A DNA stretch of 64,000 nucleotides, from assembly GCA_032718475.1 (NCBI GenBank), contig JAUCBJ010009106.1, positions 36,232-100,231 on the forward strand, in the 5' to 3' direction. Origin of the DNA: Nemertoderma westbladi. Lineage: Eukaryota; Xenacoelomorpha; Nemertodermatida; Nemertodermatidae. Position 1 is the stretch's first letter; each line of letters starts with the position of its first letter. The notes beneath the pieces are model-generated. The model was not told where the DNA came from, searched no databases, and saw only the letters and a list, made by a program, of their open reading frames with translations. The translations under genes and the position numbers were made by a program. Shown piece by piece: positions 54,783 to 63,724 of this stretch.

Positions 54783-55745
54783 TCAACTAGCAGTTAGCTG
54801 TTTATTTATGTAGTCTTGCGTCTCTTGCAGATTTTCCAACTCCAGTTGGGTAGTCTCCTCAGACGCTCTCCGTTCTGCTTCTGCCACTGCCTTTGCCATT
54901 GCCGCTGCCGCCTTTCTTTCTGCTTCTGCTACCGCTGCCTTTCCTTTTGCTTCTACTTCCGCTGCCTTTCTTTCTGCTTCTACTTCTGCCGCCGCCTTTG
55001 CTGCTTCTGCTTCTGCCGCCTTTACTGCTGCTGCCTTTCGGTCCTCTATCTGTTTTTTCTTTATTTGTTCTTCTTGGACTCTAACGAGGCGGAGTTTTTC
55101 ATCAAATTTAGCTTGTTCTGCAGCTAACATTTCCGCATCGATTGCGTCCAACACAAGCTTGGTTCCTTCACTATTAGGGCGAAGTCCAGACAGTCGTCTC
55201 CTCAACTCTTCGTCTCCTAGGAATCGCTGATAGTCTGACAGATAGATGTCAATGGCGTCTCTAGTTTGCGGCTTCTCTGCTGCTGTTAATTCGCTTTCCA
55301 CTTCGCTTTCCACTTCGCTTTCCACTTGAGAAGAAGTGGCGTTGGTTGATTCTTCATAGGTTGGCCGTTCATCATAAACCGTATCCGCCATCTTCGCTCC
55401 GCGTTCGGGCGTCCGCTCAACAGTATCCGAACTACTGGAGCTATCGGGCCGCTGAGAACTAGGTTCTTGGCTAGGATGTTGCTGCTGTTTGATAGCTGCT
55501 TCTTGATCCCGCTTGACTTGGGCCCGAGTGCCGATGATAGACCTACGCTGTTCTACTAGCCTAGGGTCTGACACTACTACTGTAGGGGTGGCCTTTCTTA
55601 CAATAGTAGGTGACTTAGACTTGGATCTGTGATGTTCTATACTTTTATCTTGGTCACAGATCCTTTTAATACGCTGTCTAAGTCTAATACTCATTCTAAC
55701 ACTTTCTAAGAGACTATCTGACAGTGATTGGGTTGCGTCTGACAT
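54783..55745 (-). CDS. BEL-like element ORF1, coiled-coil protein
   Basis: 320 codons starting MSDATQSLSDSLLESVR. A basic N-terminal region rich in Arg/Ser/Lys is followed by a Ser/Gln/acidic stretch with three VESE repeats. Residues 205-310 form a long Ala/Glu/Lys heptad-like coiled coil. No enzymatic motif. It ends in TGA (54783-54785), and the next codon in the same frame is the ATG of the Gag-protease ORF. It therefore looks like the N-terminal part of a Gag polyprotein cut off by one stop codon. Readthrough, reinitiation or a point mutation could each explain it. Confidence 0.85.
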   Translation of the reverse strand: MSDATQSLSDSLLESVRMSIRLRQRIKRICDQDKSIEHHRSKSKSPTIVRKATPTVVVSDPRLVEQRRSIIGTRAQVKRDQEAAIKQQQHPSQEPSSQRPDSSSSSDTVERTPERGAKMADTVYDERPTYEESTNATSSQVESEVESEVESELTAAEKPQTRDAIDIYLSDYQRFLGDEELRRRLSGLRPNSEGTKLVLDAIDAEMLAAEQAKFDEKLRLVRVQEEQIKKKQIEDRKAAAVKAAEAEAAKAAAEVEAERKAAEVEAKGKAAVAEAERKAAAAMAKAVAEAERRASEETTQLELENLQETQDYINKQLTAS

Positions 55746-57065
55746 GTTTGTTTACACAGTTGAATGCCTACGGCTATAAATACAGTTAAAGTAAGTCTAG
55801 TAATTCAGTATCACTGTTAGCCTAACAATTAATTACCGATACTGCTACTCAGTGTAGCGTGATATATATATAATATATTAGAATACCGGTATGCTTATAG
55901 TATATATATAAGTATTATTACAGACTAGATTTGTCACGGAGTACCGGTATATAATTTTAGCACAAATATATATAAATATATAATAGGCCTATCGTGAATA
56001 CCGGTATACAGCTGACACTTATAGTATATATAAGTATAATTATGAACTAGAATTAATTACAGAATACCGGTATGATTTCAGCTCAAATTTATAGAAATAA
56101 ATATAATAAGCCTATGGTAAATACCGGTATGTCAATTATTTTAGAATAATTGAATTTCTGAATATTTTAGGGTTACTTGGTTACTTTAACTTACTTTGTT
56201 ACCGTTATTTAAGCAGTAGTCCAACTGATATTGAGACCTAGTTGTTGTATGGCAGGCCTACTATTTATAAATCGTTTGAGTTGATTTATAATATATATAT
56301 ACCCGTTTAAAAGGGTTTTGTCAATATTTGAAATAAATGTTATTATTTCTGGGGTCACCACACAGAAGCTGTGCGCTCTCAGTGAAGTGCTATTTATTTG
56401 ACACTAAAACTGATAATTCTAATTTACCTAGGTTACTTAATACTACAAATTACTTATGATACGGGTGAGATTAAATCTCTAATTAAACACAACAAAAATA
56501 TTACGTACGAATTTTTTAGGGTAATTTTACAGGAAGTCTACAAACCAGCCTAACAAAGGGTTAGAATTCTGGTTATTACAACGGACAGGGTACTATGGTA
56601 TTTGAAAATAATAAGTAGTAGTAAATATATTGCACTGTCCAGATAGGAAAATACCACCGCCTGACGACCTATAACCGTATCGCTATAGGTACTACGTTAT
56701 GTATCATGGAGTGTTCCTACCTAGAAGTTAATTACCGCGGACTACCAGATCCAGCGTGCCTATTAACCACTTTACAACACAAATATACTGCCTACACACT
56801 AATTACTTCGGAAAGCACTGTACACTAAACCCTAAATTAGGTACAAGTACTGGTACAACAAATAATCAGTAGTTAAATATACTTGAACAGTTAAAAGAAC
56901 CACGGCATCTGCTGGAGTGACCGAAGCACAAAGTCACCAGTCTTTTCCTACGCCAAGCAGCCCGTGTAGTACCGGGGTTAATTTAACTATAACGGTATGT
57001 GTAACAAACACAATTACTGTAGGAATAAACTTGGGGGCATGAATGTTGCGAATAATCGCATAAAC

Positions 57066-57640
57066 TCTGAATAATAAATATTACGCTACCCGTACAGAAT
57101 ACTCAAACAAAATATAAACCAAACGCTGGCAGACTACCACCAAGCCTAAATAAACTACTGTATGTGCAGATTCCAAAACGGTTAGTTAGTATGCGTTCTA
57201 ACACGGTAGTACGACTTATTCTTTAAGAGGGGATTGACCTTACAGTTATGACTGCCCCAACTTACTAACTGGCACTTTATCAGACAAACTCTACACAAGC
57301 AGCAATCTCTTCAGACCTAATAATAGCTAGACAACAATCCAGCCTACAAAATATCTGAGTAATAACTATTACGGTACCTGAACAGACTACACAAACAAAC
57401 ACAAGCCAAAACGCTGGCAGAATACTGTCAAGCCTAAATAAACTACAGTATGTGCAGATTCCAAAATTGTTAGTTAGTATGCGTTCTAACACGGTAGTAC
57501 GACTTATTCTTTAAGAGGGGATTGACCTTACAGAGATGGCTGCCCCAACTTACTAACTGGCACTCTATCGGACAAACTCTACACACGCCGTAATCTCTCC
57601 AAACCCAACAACAATCTGACAACAGTCCGGCCTACAATTA
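57066..57640 (-). repeat. 288-bp tandem duplication in the BEL leader
   Basis: Two copies, about 57066-57353 and 57354-57640, 85-90 % alike by eye. Shared runs include TATGCGTTCTAACACGGTAG. They lie in the untranslated leader, where packaging signals of such elements would be expected. Confidence 0.85.
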
Positions 57641-57824
57641 TCTGAACAATCTGAGCAGACTTACACGTCTTCAGCTCAATATTAACTTACTAGGAAATAA
57701 AACTGACAGAAATAGACCTAAGTAAAATCCCAATAAAAACCAGGCGTCCCCGATTTAATATCGAGACCTACCGGTATACAATAATCAAAATCGAATAATA
57801 CTAATGTACTTATACTGGAAGTAC

Positions 57825-57955
57825 CGGTTAGGACAGTTGGGCCTACAGAAGTACCGGTTCTGGCAGTTGGACCTACGGACCTACAGCAGTACCGGTTCTG
57901 GCAGTTGGGCCTACTGACCTACAGAAGTACCGGTTCAGGTTTACCGGTTGACCGG
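57825..57955 (-). repeat. Short GTACCGGTTCTGGCAG repeats in the leader
   Basis: Three to four imperfect copies of AGTACCGGTTCTGGCAGTTG with GACCTACAG spacers, within 180 bp of the 5' LTR end. Confidence 0.75.
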
Positions 57956-58001
57956 TACTTTCAACTTTATTGCTTACTGCAATAAAGTCAATGACTGTTA
58001 T

Positions 58002-59263
58002 TGTACGCGCTTTTGAAGACCTTTAGCAGTTTAACCCGCCAAAATTTATATGTCTTTTGGTTTATAAATATACTTTAGAAGATGACAAATATTTAATACC
58101 AATAAACACAACATTAGCAGAAGCCAGCCTAGTGCGCGTCCATTCACCCGCTGGATAATCCCGGGAGACTGGATTCTGAGGGCTTAAATTATTATTGCAG
58201 TGAAGCTTACTGTATTGTATTATTCGATTGATCGTTAATAATTAATTTCTGACTAATATTATTCACTTTCGGGAAATATTAACAGTTCCTTTAGGACGTG
58301 GCGCTCTATCTAAGTAAACCGAGATATGACTTATACTAATCACAACGGTAAGTCGGTAAGGCTTAAGATTCACGTATGAGGCGCATTCTTTAGGAAATGC
58401 TTAGTTATCAATCACAATCATGCACACTACCGGTAACACACAATACTGCTCACTAATTTGCCGACCGTCAATGAATTTTATCATATATAGAGAGAACAGC
58501 AACGGACCAATGTAGTGCTTATCAAATAGCATTAAATTCACTACAAACCACAATAATATAAGTCGCAATCGCTATATATAACCCGTCTCTCTAACCTGTA
58601 GTGTATCAAGAAAATTGGGAAATTTGGGTTCTTTATATATGTTCTCCAAATAATATTAAACCAAAACACAACAGTAAACAGCATTAGGACGGTAAGTTAA
58701 GATATGATATGACAAGATGTGAACAAAGTATTGTTATGCATTGATATGAATCGATAACAGTCATACGCTCTATAATTTAAGCCTACTAATGTTTCTTCTA
58801 AAGTATGAAAACGAATTGACTCTAGAGCCGTTGTTCCTGGCCTAGATAGCAATAACACAAAGTATCAAGAAAAAACTGTAAGACTGAACACACTCCTTAT
58901 GATCGACCGAAAAGCTACACGTCGACAGGAAAAATCGCTCTGATTGGCTCAAGCCAAACAAAGAACCATGCGTCCAATGGCTGTTTCCATGTCAGCAACC
59001 AGCTGTTAGATGTCGTAATATGAATCATCACGGCTAAGCTATGAAAGGTATTTGCCGCATTGCAGGTTTTTTGTCTTACATGTCCGCTAAAACACGTATA
59101 TAGCAGAATGACTTTTATGTCCGTTAAAACACCTGTAACGGTACCTTGAGGGCGAGGGGAATATATATACAGTTAGAGAACCCTTTTTAGAGTATTCCAG
59201 CGCCTGGGGGGAAACTGGATTGCGAAGCAAAGGGGCCAGTTATATCCCACAGAAGCTTTTACA
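58002..59263 (-). repeat. 5' LTR of the BEL-like element
   Basis: 1262 bp. Begins TGTAAAAGC and ends GCGTACA in the sense direction. Contains an AT-rich TATA-like stretch at 59161-59170 and CCAAT-type motifs near 58940 and 58975. Differs from the other LTR by one base (TTACATG versus TTACCATG near 59079). Confidence 0.96.
59161..59170 (-). promoter_or_regulatory. TATA-like element in the LTR
   Basis: GTATATATAT on the sense strand, about 95 nt into the 5' LTR. The same sequence is present in the 3' LTR. Likely the pol II core promoter. Confidence 0.45.
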
Positions 59264-59268
59264 GTATC

Positions 59269-59715
59269 CAACTTGAGGCGATCTACATTGATTATCATAA
59301 AAAATCTGGTCATCTTTGGACATTTTAACTGCCTATAATGCTTCTTGAGACTTCCTTCGAGAAAAATCACTGCAGTAAATATTAAAAAGTAAACATGTCT
59401 TAGTCTTCATTATTTCTTGGTTTTCCCAATATGTAGCTCCCCGTTTCTTCTTTGGGTACTGCCTCAAATATGTAAATTCGTTGAAAAGAGCAGTGACTTT
59501 TTCGGTAATTGCTAGTAGTGTTTCTGTATATACATTACATAAAATCCAATATAAAGATAGATTAACAGCACATTGATGATAGGGGGGGATCCACCCACTC
59601 CACTGGCGTCTGATTTTAATTTCAATAGGTAAGACAGAACTTCTTGGTTTGTTGGTAGACCACCATTTGGAAGACTTTCACTGTCGTGAAATATCCTACA
59701 GTTCTCACATTCAGT
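59269..59715 (-). pseudogene. Same broken coding sequence, 5' part
   Basis: The minus strand reads coherent protein in shifting frames: NTECENCRIFHDSE near 59715, VTALFNEFTYLRQYPKKKRG near 59470, and KDDQIFYDNQCRSPQVGY ending at the LTR boundary. It continues on the far side as CTTFADKAWSISNKRK, so the LTR element split it. Several frameshifts and stops show it was decayed or intron-containing before the insertion. Confidence 0.6.
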
Positions 59716-59753
59716 ATTCTACAATAGTACATTATTTAATTTAAATTGTCTAT

Positions 59754-60029
59754 AGAGATCTCTCTTCCGGCGAAACCTTCGCCGCAATAGACGTAAAGGG
59801 GGTCGACAGCGACCGTTTCTTTGTTGCTGGTGCGGTGGTTGGTGCTGTCGTTCGTCTTCTCGAACCTTGTTACAGAGGAAAGCGGAGTCATCATCTTCCG
59901 TTGATATGTTGTAATTCGATTACAGTGTTGGCCGCACCAACCGTTGACGTAGTTATCACGGATGTGGCTCTGGAAAATGATGATATGACAGGATTAACCC
60001 TCCAAGTTGAGGATTTAAATATTGATGGG
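59754..60029 (+). CDS. Exon of a putative secreted EGF protein (1)
   Basis: Open from about 59754 (after CTATAG) to a GGTAAGT donor at 60030. Reads DLSSGETFAAIDVKGVDSDR, then VAGAVVGAVVRLLEP and DDMTGLTLQVEDLNIDG. No domain recognised. Phase 0 at its end matches the next exon. The 5' limit is uncertain. Confidence 0.5.
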
Positions 60030-60180
60030 GTAAGTTAAGTCATTCTTTATACAATTTTAAATGATACTATTTAATTCATAATATATACTTATATGCAACG
60101 TATAATGGAATATGTGTTGGGCTAATTATTGTAATGCAATATTTATTATCTTATCTGAATATTGAACTATTTACCTTTAG

Positions 60181-60411
60181 GCAAAAATGGTTAATAATTG
60201 CCGTGGGGCATTATGCCAAGGACTCTACGGCGATTATGCTTCCTGCCCTTGTTTTCGTACGGCAAAGGCGGGGCAGAAGCAATGGATTTTGCAATGTGAC
60301 GTCATATTGGACATGGACATTTATGTCTATGTCTATGGGGATAGGGTAATACCTATCCCCTTTTCGTCGGCTGCATTTACGAAACAATTTATTGCCGCGG
60401 ACGATATGGCT
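60181..60411 (+). CDS. Exon of a putative secreted EGF protein (2)
   Basis: 231 nt between an acceptor ending CCTTTAG and a GTAAGT donor, phase 0 at both ends. Encodes AKMVNNCRGALCQGLYGDYA then SCPCFRTAKAGQ, with five clustered cysteines in its first third, and GDRVIPIPFSSAAF. Cysteine spacing suggests an extracellular module that I cannot name. Confidence 0.55.
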
Positions 60412-60576
60412 GTAAGTATTTCCTACTGAAAGTATAACATTTTCCGTTATACGGTGTTTTTAAGTATCTAAATAAAAAGTTTTTGGAGTAGACCTATTTA
60501 ATTTTGTGTAATTTTGAAACCTATACTAAAGCAGTAAATCTACATACTCAAGCAGTTACAGGGGGTGTTACTGTTA

Positions 60577-60711
60577 CAGGAGGTGCTTGTAGAGATGTGG
60601 ATGAATGCACAGAAGGCCCGACGAGAACGCAGACTGCGAGAATACAGACGGAGGATACAGCTACACGTGTAAATCTGGATACGCCGGTGATGGACACAAT
60701 TGCGTTGGTGA
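60577..60711 (+). pseudogene. Calcium-binding EGF exon with broken frame
   Basis: Begins GACRDVDECTEGP in one frame, then continues in another as DENADCENTDGGYSYTCKSG then YAGDGHNCV before GTGAGT. The shift falls near 60621. The second and fourth cysteines of the EGF pattern are both missing. Since those two normally pair with each other, the domain would lack one disulfide even if the frame were intact. A sequencing error could explain the shift but not the Tyr at the fourth cysteine. Confidence 0.65.
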
Positions 60712-60789
60712 GTTATTGTTCTCTTGAGATAGTCGATACTCATACTACTACTACTAATATCGGCATTCTGCATTGCAGCTGCATTATGT

Positions 60790-61020
60790 ATATTACATAA
60801 GAATGCTGTGCCGGCTTATCGACAAAATTGCGCCGCCACAACTCCCTGTCACCCATGACATTTGATAGATCATCCGCATCTTCAAGGCCAGTGTCCATTA
60901 AGAGGCGTCTCAAGAGAGTCATGGGTTGGCTGTCCACCATGCTTATTCACTCCATGAGGCCACCAATTACGTCCGAGATTATGCACTGGCTAGTCCTCAC
61001 GGTGATAGCTCAATACTCAT
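60790..61020 (-). mobile_element. Possible LINE C-terminal fragment in EGF gene intron
   Basis: The minus-strand frame 60940-60740 contains LLMDTGLEDADDLSNVMGDR then ELWRR, similar in look to the ends of some non-LTR reverse transcriptases. Fragment only; uncertain. Confidence 0.35.
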
Positions 61021-61158
61021 AAAGTTTGCTGTGCTGACCATGTACTGCTTTATCAGTGCAATTAATGTTATTCAGTCAGATAAAATAATTGTGTCCAATA
61101 CAAATTGTCTGCAATTTTGATTTTACATATATTTTTAGCACTTTATTTTGTTTTTCAG

Positions 61159-61293
61159 ATGAATGTTCTACTGGTCAGCACGGTTGCTCCAGCAACGCTC
61201 AATGCGTAGACAATCCAGGCTCCTTCGACTGCTTCTGCAATCCCGGTTACGTTGGCAATGGGCTCGTCTGCAACCTTGACGATAACTGCGGGG
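61159..61293 (+). CDS. Calcium-binding EGF-like exon
   Basis: The acceptor ends TTTTTCAG. The exon starts in phase 1 and gives (D)ECSTGQHGCSSNAQCVDN then PGSFDCFCNPGYVGNGLVC, a complete six-cysteine EGF domain with the Asn and aromatic positions of the calcium-binding type. It ends NLDDNCG before GTGAGT. The phase at its end does not fit the next exon. Confidence 0.85.
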
Positions 61294-61431
61294 TGAGTGT
61301 AATTAATTAAATTATTTGATTTCGTTGGTTTATGTACATTGTGTAGTATGCAATGCTTATAGTAATATTACGTAACTCAACATGTTCTTTGTCTTTTGTC
61401 TAAGGTATTGTTATATTCTGCTTCCTTTATC

Positions 61432-61557
61432 AGGGAACGTGCAGCCCCAGATGCCGTTTGTGTAAGAAGAGATGGAACCCCAACTTGTGAATGCAACCCC
61501 GGTTTCGATGGGGATGGAATTACTTGCGACCCAGTTAACGAGTGTCTAGACAGGTGA
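61432..61557 (+). CDS. EGF-like exon, partial domain
   Basis: After TTATCAG, the coherent frame reads ERAAPDAVCVRRDGTPTCEC then NPGFDGDGITCDPVNECLD, ending before GTGAGA. It completes the domain begun by DNCG in the exon before and opens another. It needs phase 2 at its start, while the previous exon offers phase 0, so one base is missing or extra. The gene presumably continues, but no further exon was found to the window end. Confidence 0.7.
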   Translation, partial: RERAAPDAVCVRRDGTPTCECNPGFDGDGITCDPVNECLDR

Positions 61558-61733
61558 GACTGGTTTCTATACCAACTCGTACGACAGCGTATAGTTGGGT
61601 CAGACTGATTTATAATATACCAACTGGTACATATACCAGACTTGACTGTTGACAAGTGAGACAGACGGAACTTAATTAAAAAAGCTTCAAGCTCAAAATT
61701 ACTGAACCTTATTTGAATGTCACAGGATTTGCT

Positions 61734-61961
61734 TTATTTATACTGAAAACTGAAGGCAATGTTAGACACATGTTCCTTACACATTATGAAATTAGACATT
61801 CTCTTCTTTGGTATCTTTCGAGGATCTTCAAGAGCTTCATTGCCGATAATTATTAAGTCCTGCTTCTGGAATACAGATGATCTTGTAATTAAAGTATTCA
61901 TCTCCTGCTCATCTTCATCCTGGCCCTCGTGGCTATCTTTTGGTGGAACTATGGAATCCAT
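61734..61961 (-). CDS. Unassigned 75-aa ORF
   Basis: Starts MDSIVPPKDSHEGQDEDEQE, then FQKQDLIIIGNEALEDPRK and IPKKRMSNF. Amino acid use looks protein-like, not random. It could be an exon on the same strand as the broken sequence at 59269-59715, or an unrelated fragment. No family recognised. Confidence 0.25.
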   Translation of the reverse strand: MDSIVPPKDSHEGQDEDEQEMNTLITRSSVFQKQDLIIIGNEALEDPRKIPKKRMSNFIMCKEHVSNIAFSFQYK

Positions 61962-61979
61962 TTATGGTTAATGAAAAAT

Positions 61980-62985
61980 AACCAATAATAATTCACTAAT
62001 AAATACAATTATTTTAAGGTTGGTTGGTAAATTGTAAGTAACATTTGTTTTAGCGCTAATATAACTAATAATCGTTGAATAGTATGGTATATATATAATT
62101 TAGGCCTATTTTCAGGGCCTTGTTACATGTATGCATGTAGTACACAATATGTGGTAGGCCTAATATAGAGTAGGCCTACTATAACTATAAGGTAATAAGT
62201 TAAAATTAAAAACGAATTTAAAGTAGGCTAACAAACAAATTACATGTAGGAATGAGAAACAATGATGAAAAACAAAATGAGAAACAAATTTTCTAAATCT
62301 AGGTACGGTAGTGCAAGGCTTAATTAATTTCTTTTATAAAAGTACAGGTTAACTCTAAATACAAATCTAAATCTTAAATCTAAATTTATATAGTAGGCCT
62401 AAAAGTTGACTATATTTATCTGAAATCTGATGTCAGATTTGCAAATGTGAAACAAATTGTAGAACTGTAGGAAGTGACTAAGAATTGGAAGTTTAGTTCT
62501 AAATACACTTTCGTTCATACAAGTCGACTACATTTATTCGAAATCCAGTGTCAGAGTTATTAATATCACCATCCATAATGATTTGCCCAAGGTGATTCCA
62601 AATCTGGTGCCAAATTTACACCAATGCATCAAGTTTTTTCAGAATCGCCAAATTTGGTTTTAATTATTTAGTGCAACCAACCCGCAATAATAGTGAAGTA
62701 TATGCATTATATAAATTTGAGGGTAGGGACCCTTAAATGTAATCCTTATTGTATCATTTTTTGGTGTTTTCTGATGTTAGTAGTTAATTTGGGAACTTTT
62801 TAGGTGGTAGACCTATTACATGTATTATTTTTTTGTCTAAGTCGCCCCCCCCCCCCCCCCCCCCATATTAATATGCTGACGCAAATAAACGTAAATTTTT
62901 GAAGATTTAAGGAAAGCAAATAAGTTAGGGTGCGTGATAAAAGCTTTGCAGTCATTATTGCTATTACTGTAGGTATTATCTGATT
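61980..62985. other. AT-rich tail with TAGGCCTA motifs and a C run
   Basis: No gene seen. TAGGCCTA occurs four times between 62100 and 62400, and a C run of about 18 lies at 62846-62863. Confidence 0.45.
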
Positions 62986-62989
62986 ATAC

Positions 62990-63580
62990 TATACGGTATT
63001 ATTGTAAAAAAACTTTTCCATCAATAATTATTAATTATTGTAAAAATAATATTGCATCAATAGTTTAGAATTATTTTCAAAAATTATTGCCATGCAGCAA
63101 AGTAATTATTAATTAAGCCTACTGGTGTTGTAAAAATAATATTGCATGAATAATTATTAATCTGTTAATTATTACAAAAATATTATTGCTTGATGCATAA
63201 ATAATCATTAGGCCTAATTATTATAAAATAACATTGCATTAATTATTATAAAACAGTAAAAATAATATTGCATTAATAATTTATCAATTATTTTAAAAAT
63301 ATTATTGTAAAAATAATATTGCAACAATAGTTATTAATTATTTTAAAATATTACAGTATTATTGCAAAATAATTATTAATTAGGCCTATTGTAAAAATAA
63401 TATTGCATGAATAATTATTACCTAATCTGTTAATAATTACAAAAATATTATTGTTTGATCCATAAATAATAATTACTTATTATAAAAATAATATGCATTA
63501 ATAATTATTAATTATTTTAAAAATATTATTAATCAATAATTAATACTGTAATTAACTGATTAATAATTATTGTAAAAAAT
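62990..63580 (+). repeat. Degenerate AT-rich repeat
   Basis: Repeated TTGTAAAAATAATATTGCAT and TAATTATTAATTA blocks at irregular 50-110-bp spacing, some joined by AGGCCTA. Probably an old minisatellite or an inverted AT-rich element. Confidence 0.65.
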
Positions 63581-63724
63581 ATCCCTCTGTCTGTGTTGGA
63601 GGGATGTAGTTTTATATTGCTGTATTATCTGAAACTGCAAACCATATAGCCTAGACAGGATGACGGGGTAACAACAGTATCCCAGCCCCAGCCCTATCAG
63701 TATCTGGAATGAACTGCTGGAAAA

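Larger units (their letters stand above)
47176..59268 (-). mobile_element. BEL/Pao-like LTR retrotransposon, internally deleted
   Basis: The element occupies 47181-59263 (12.1 kb), flanked by GTATC at 47176-47180 and 59264-59268, a 5-bp duplication. The LTRs are 1263 and 1262 bp, TG...CA, and differ by one visible base. Sense is the minus strand: 5' LTR at 58002-59263, leader 55746-58001, coiled-coil ORF, UGA, Gag-protease ORF, about 1.6 kb non-coding, then three small ORFs and the 3' LTR. The RT, most of RNase H and the integrase are missing, so it cannot move by itself. Near-identical LTRs mean a recent insertion, so it was probably mobilised in trans. Confidence 0.93.

Noticed and set aside
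54816-55127. Plus-strand Cys/Phe/Leu-rich ORFs
   Set aside because: Antisense of the Ala/Glu/Lys coiled-coil coding region.
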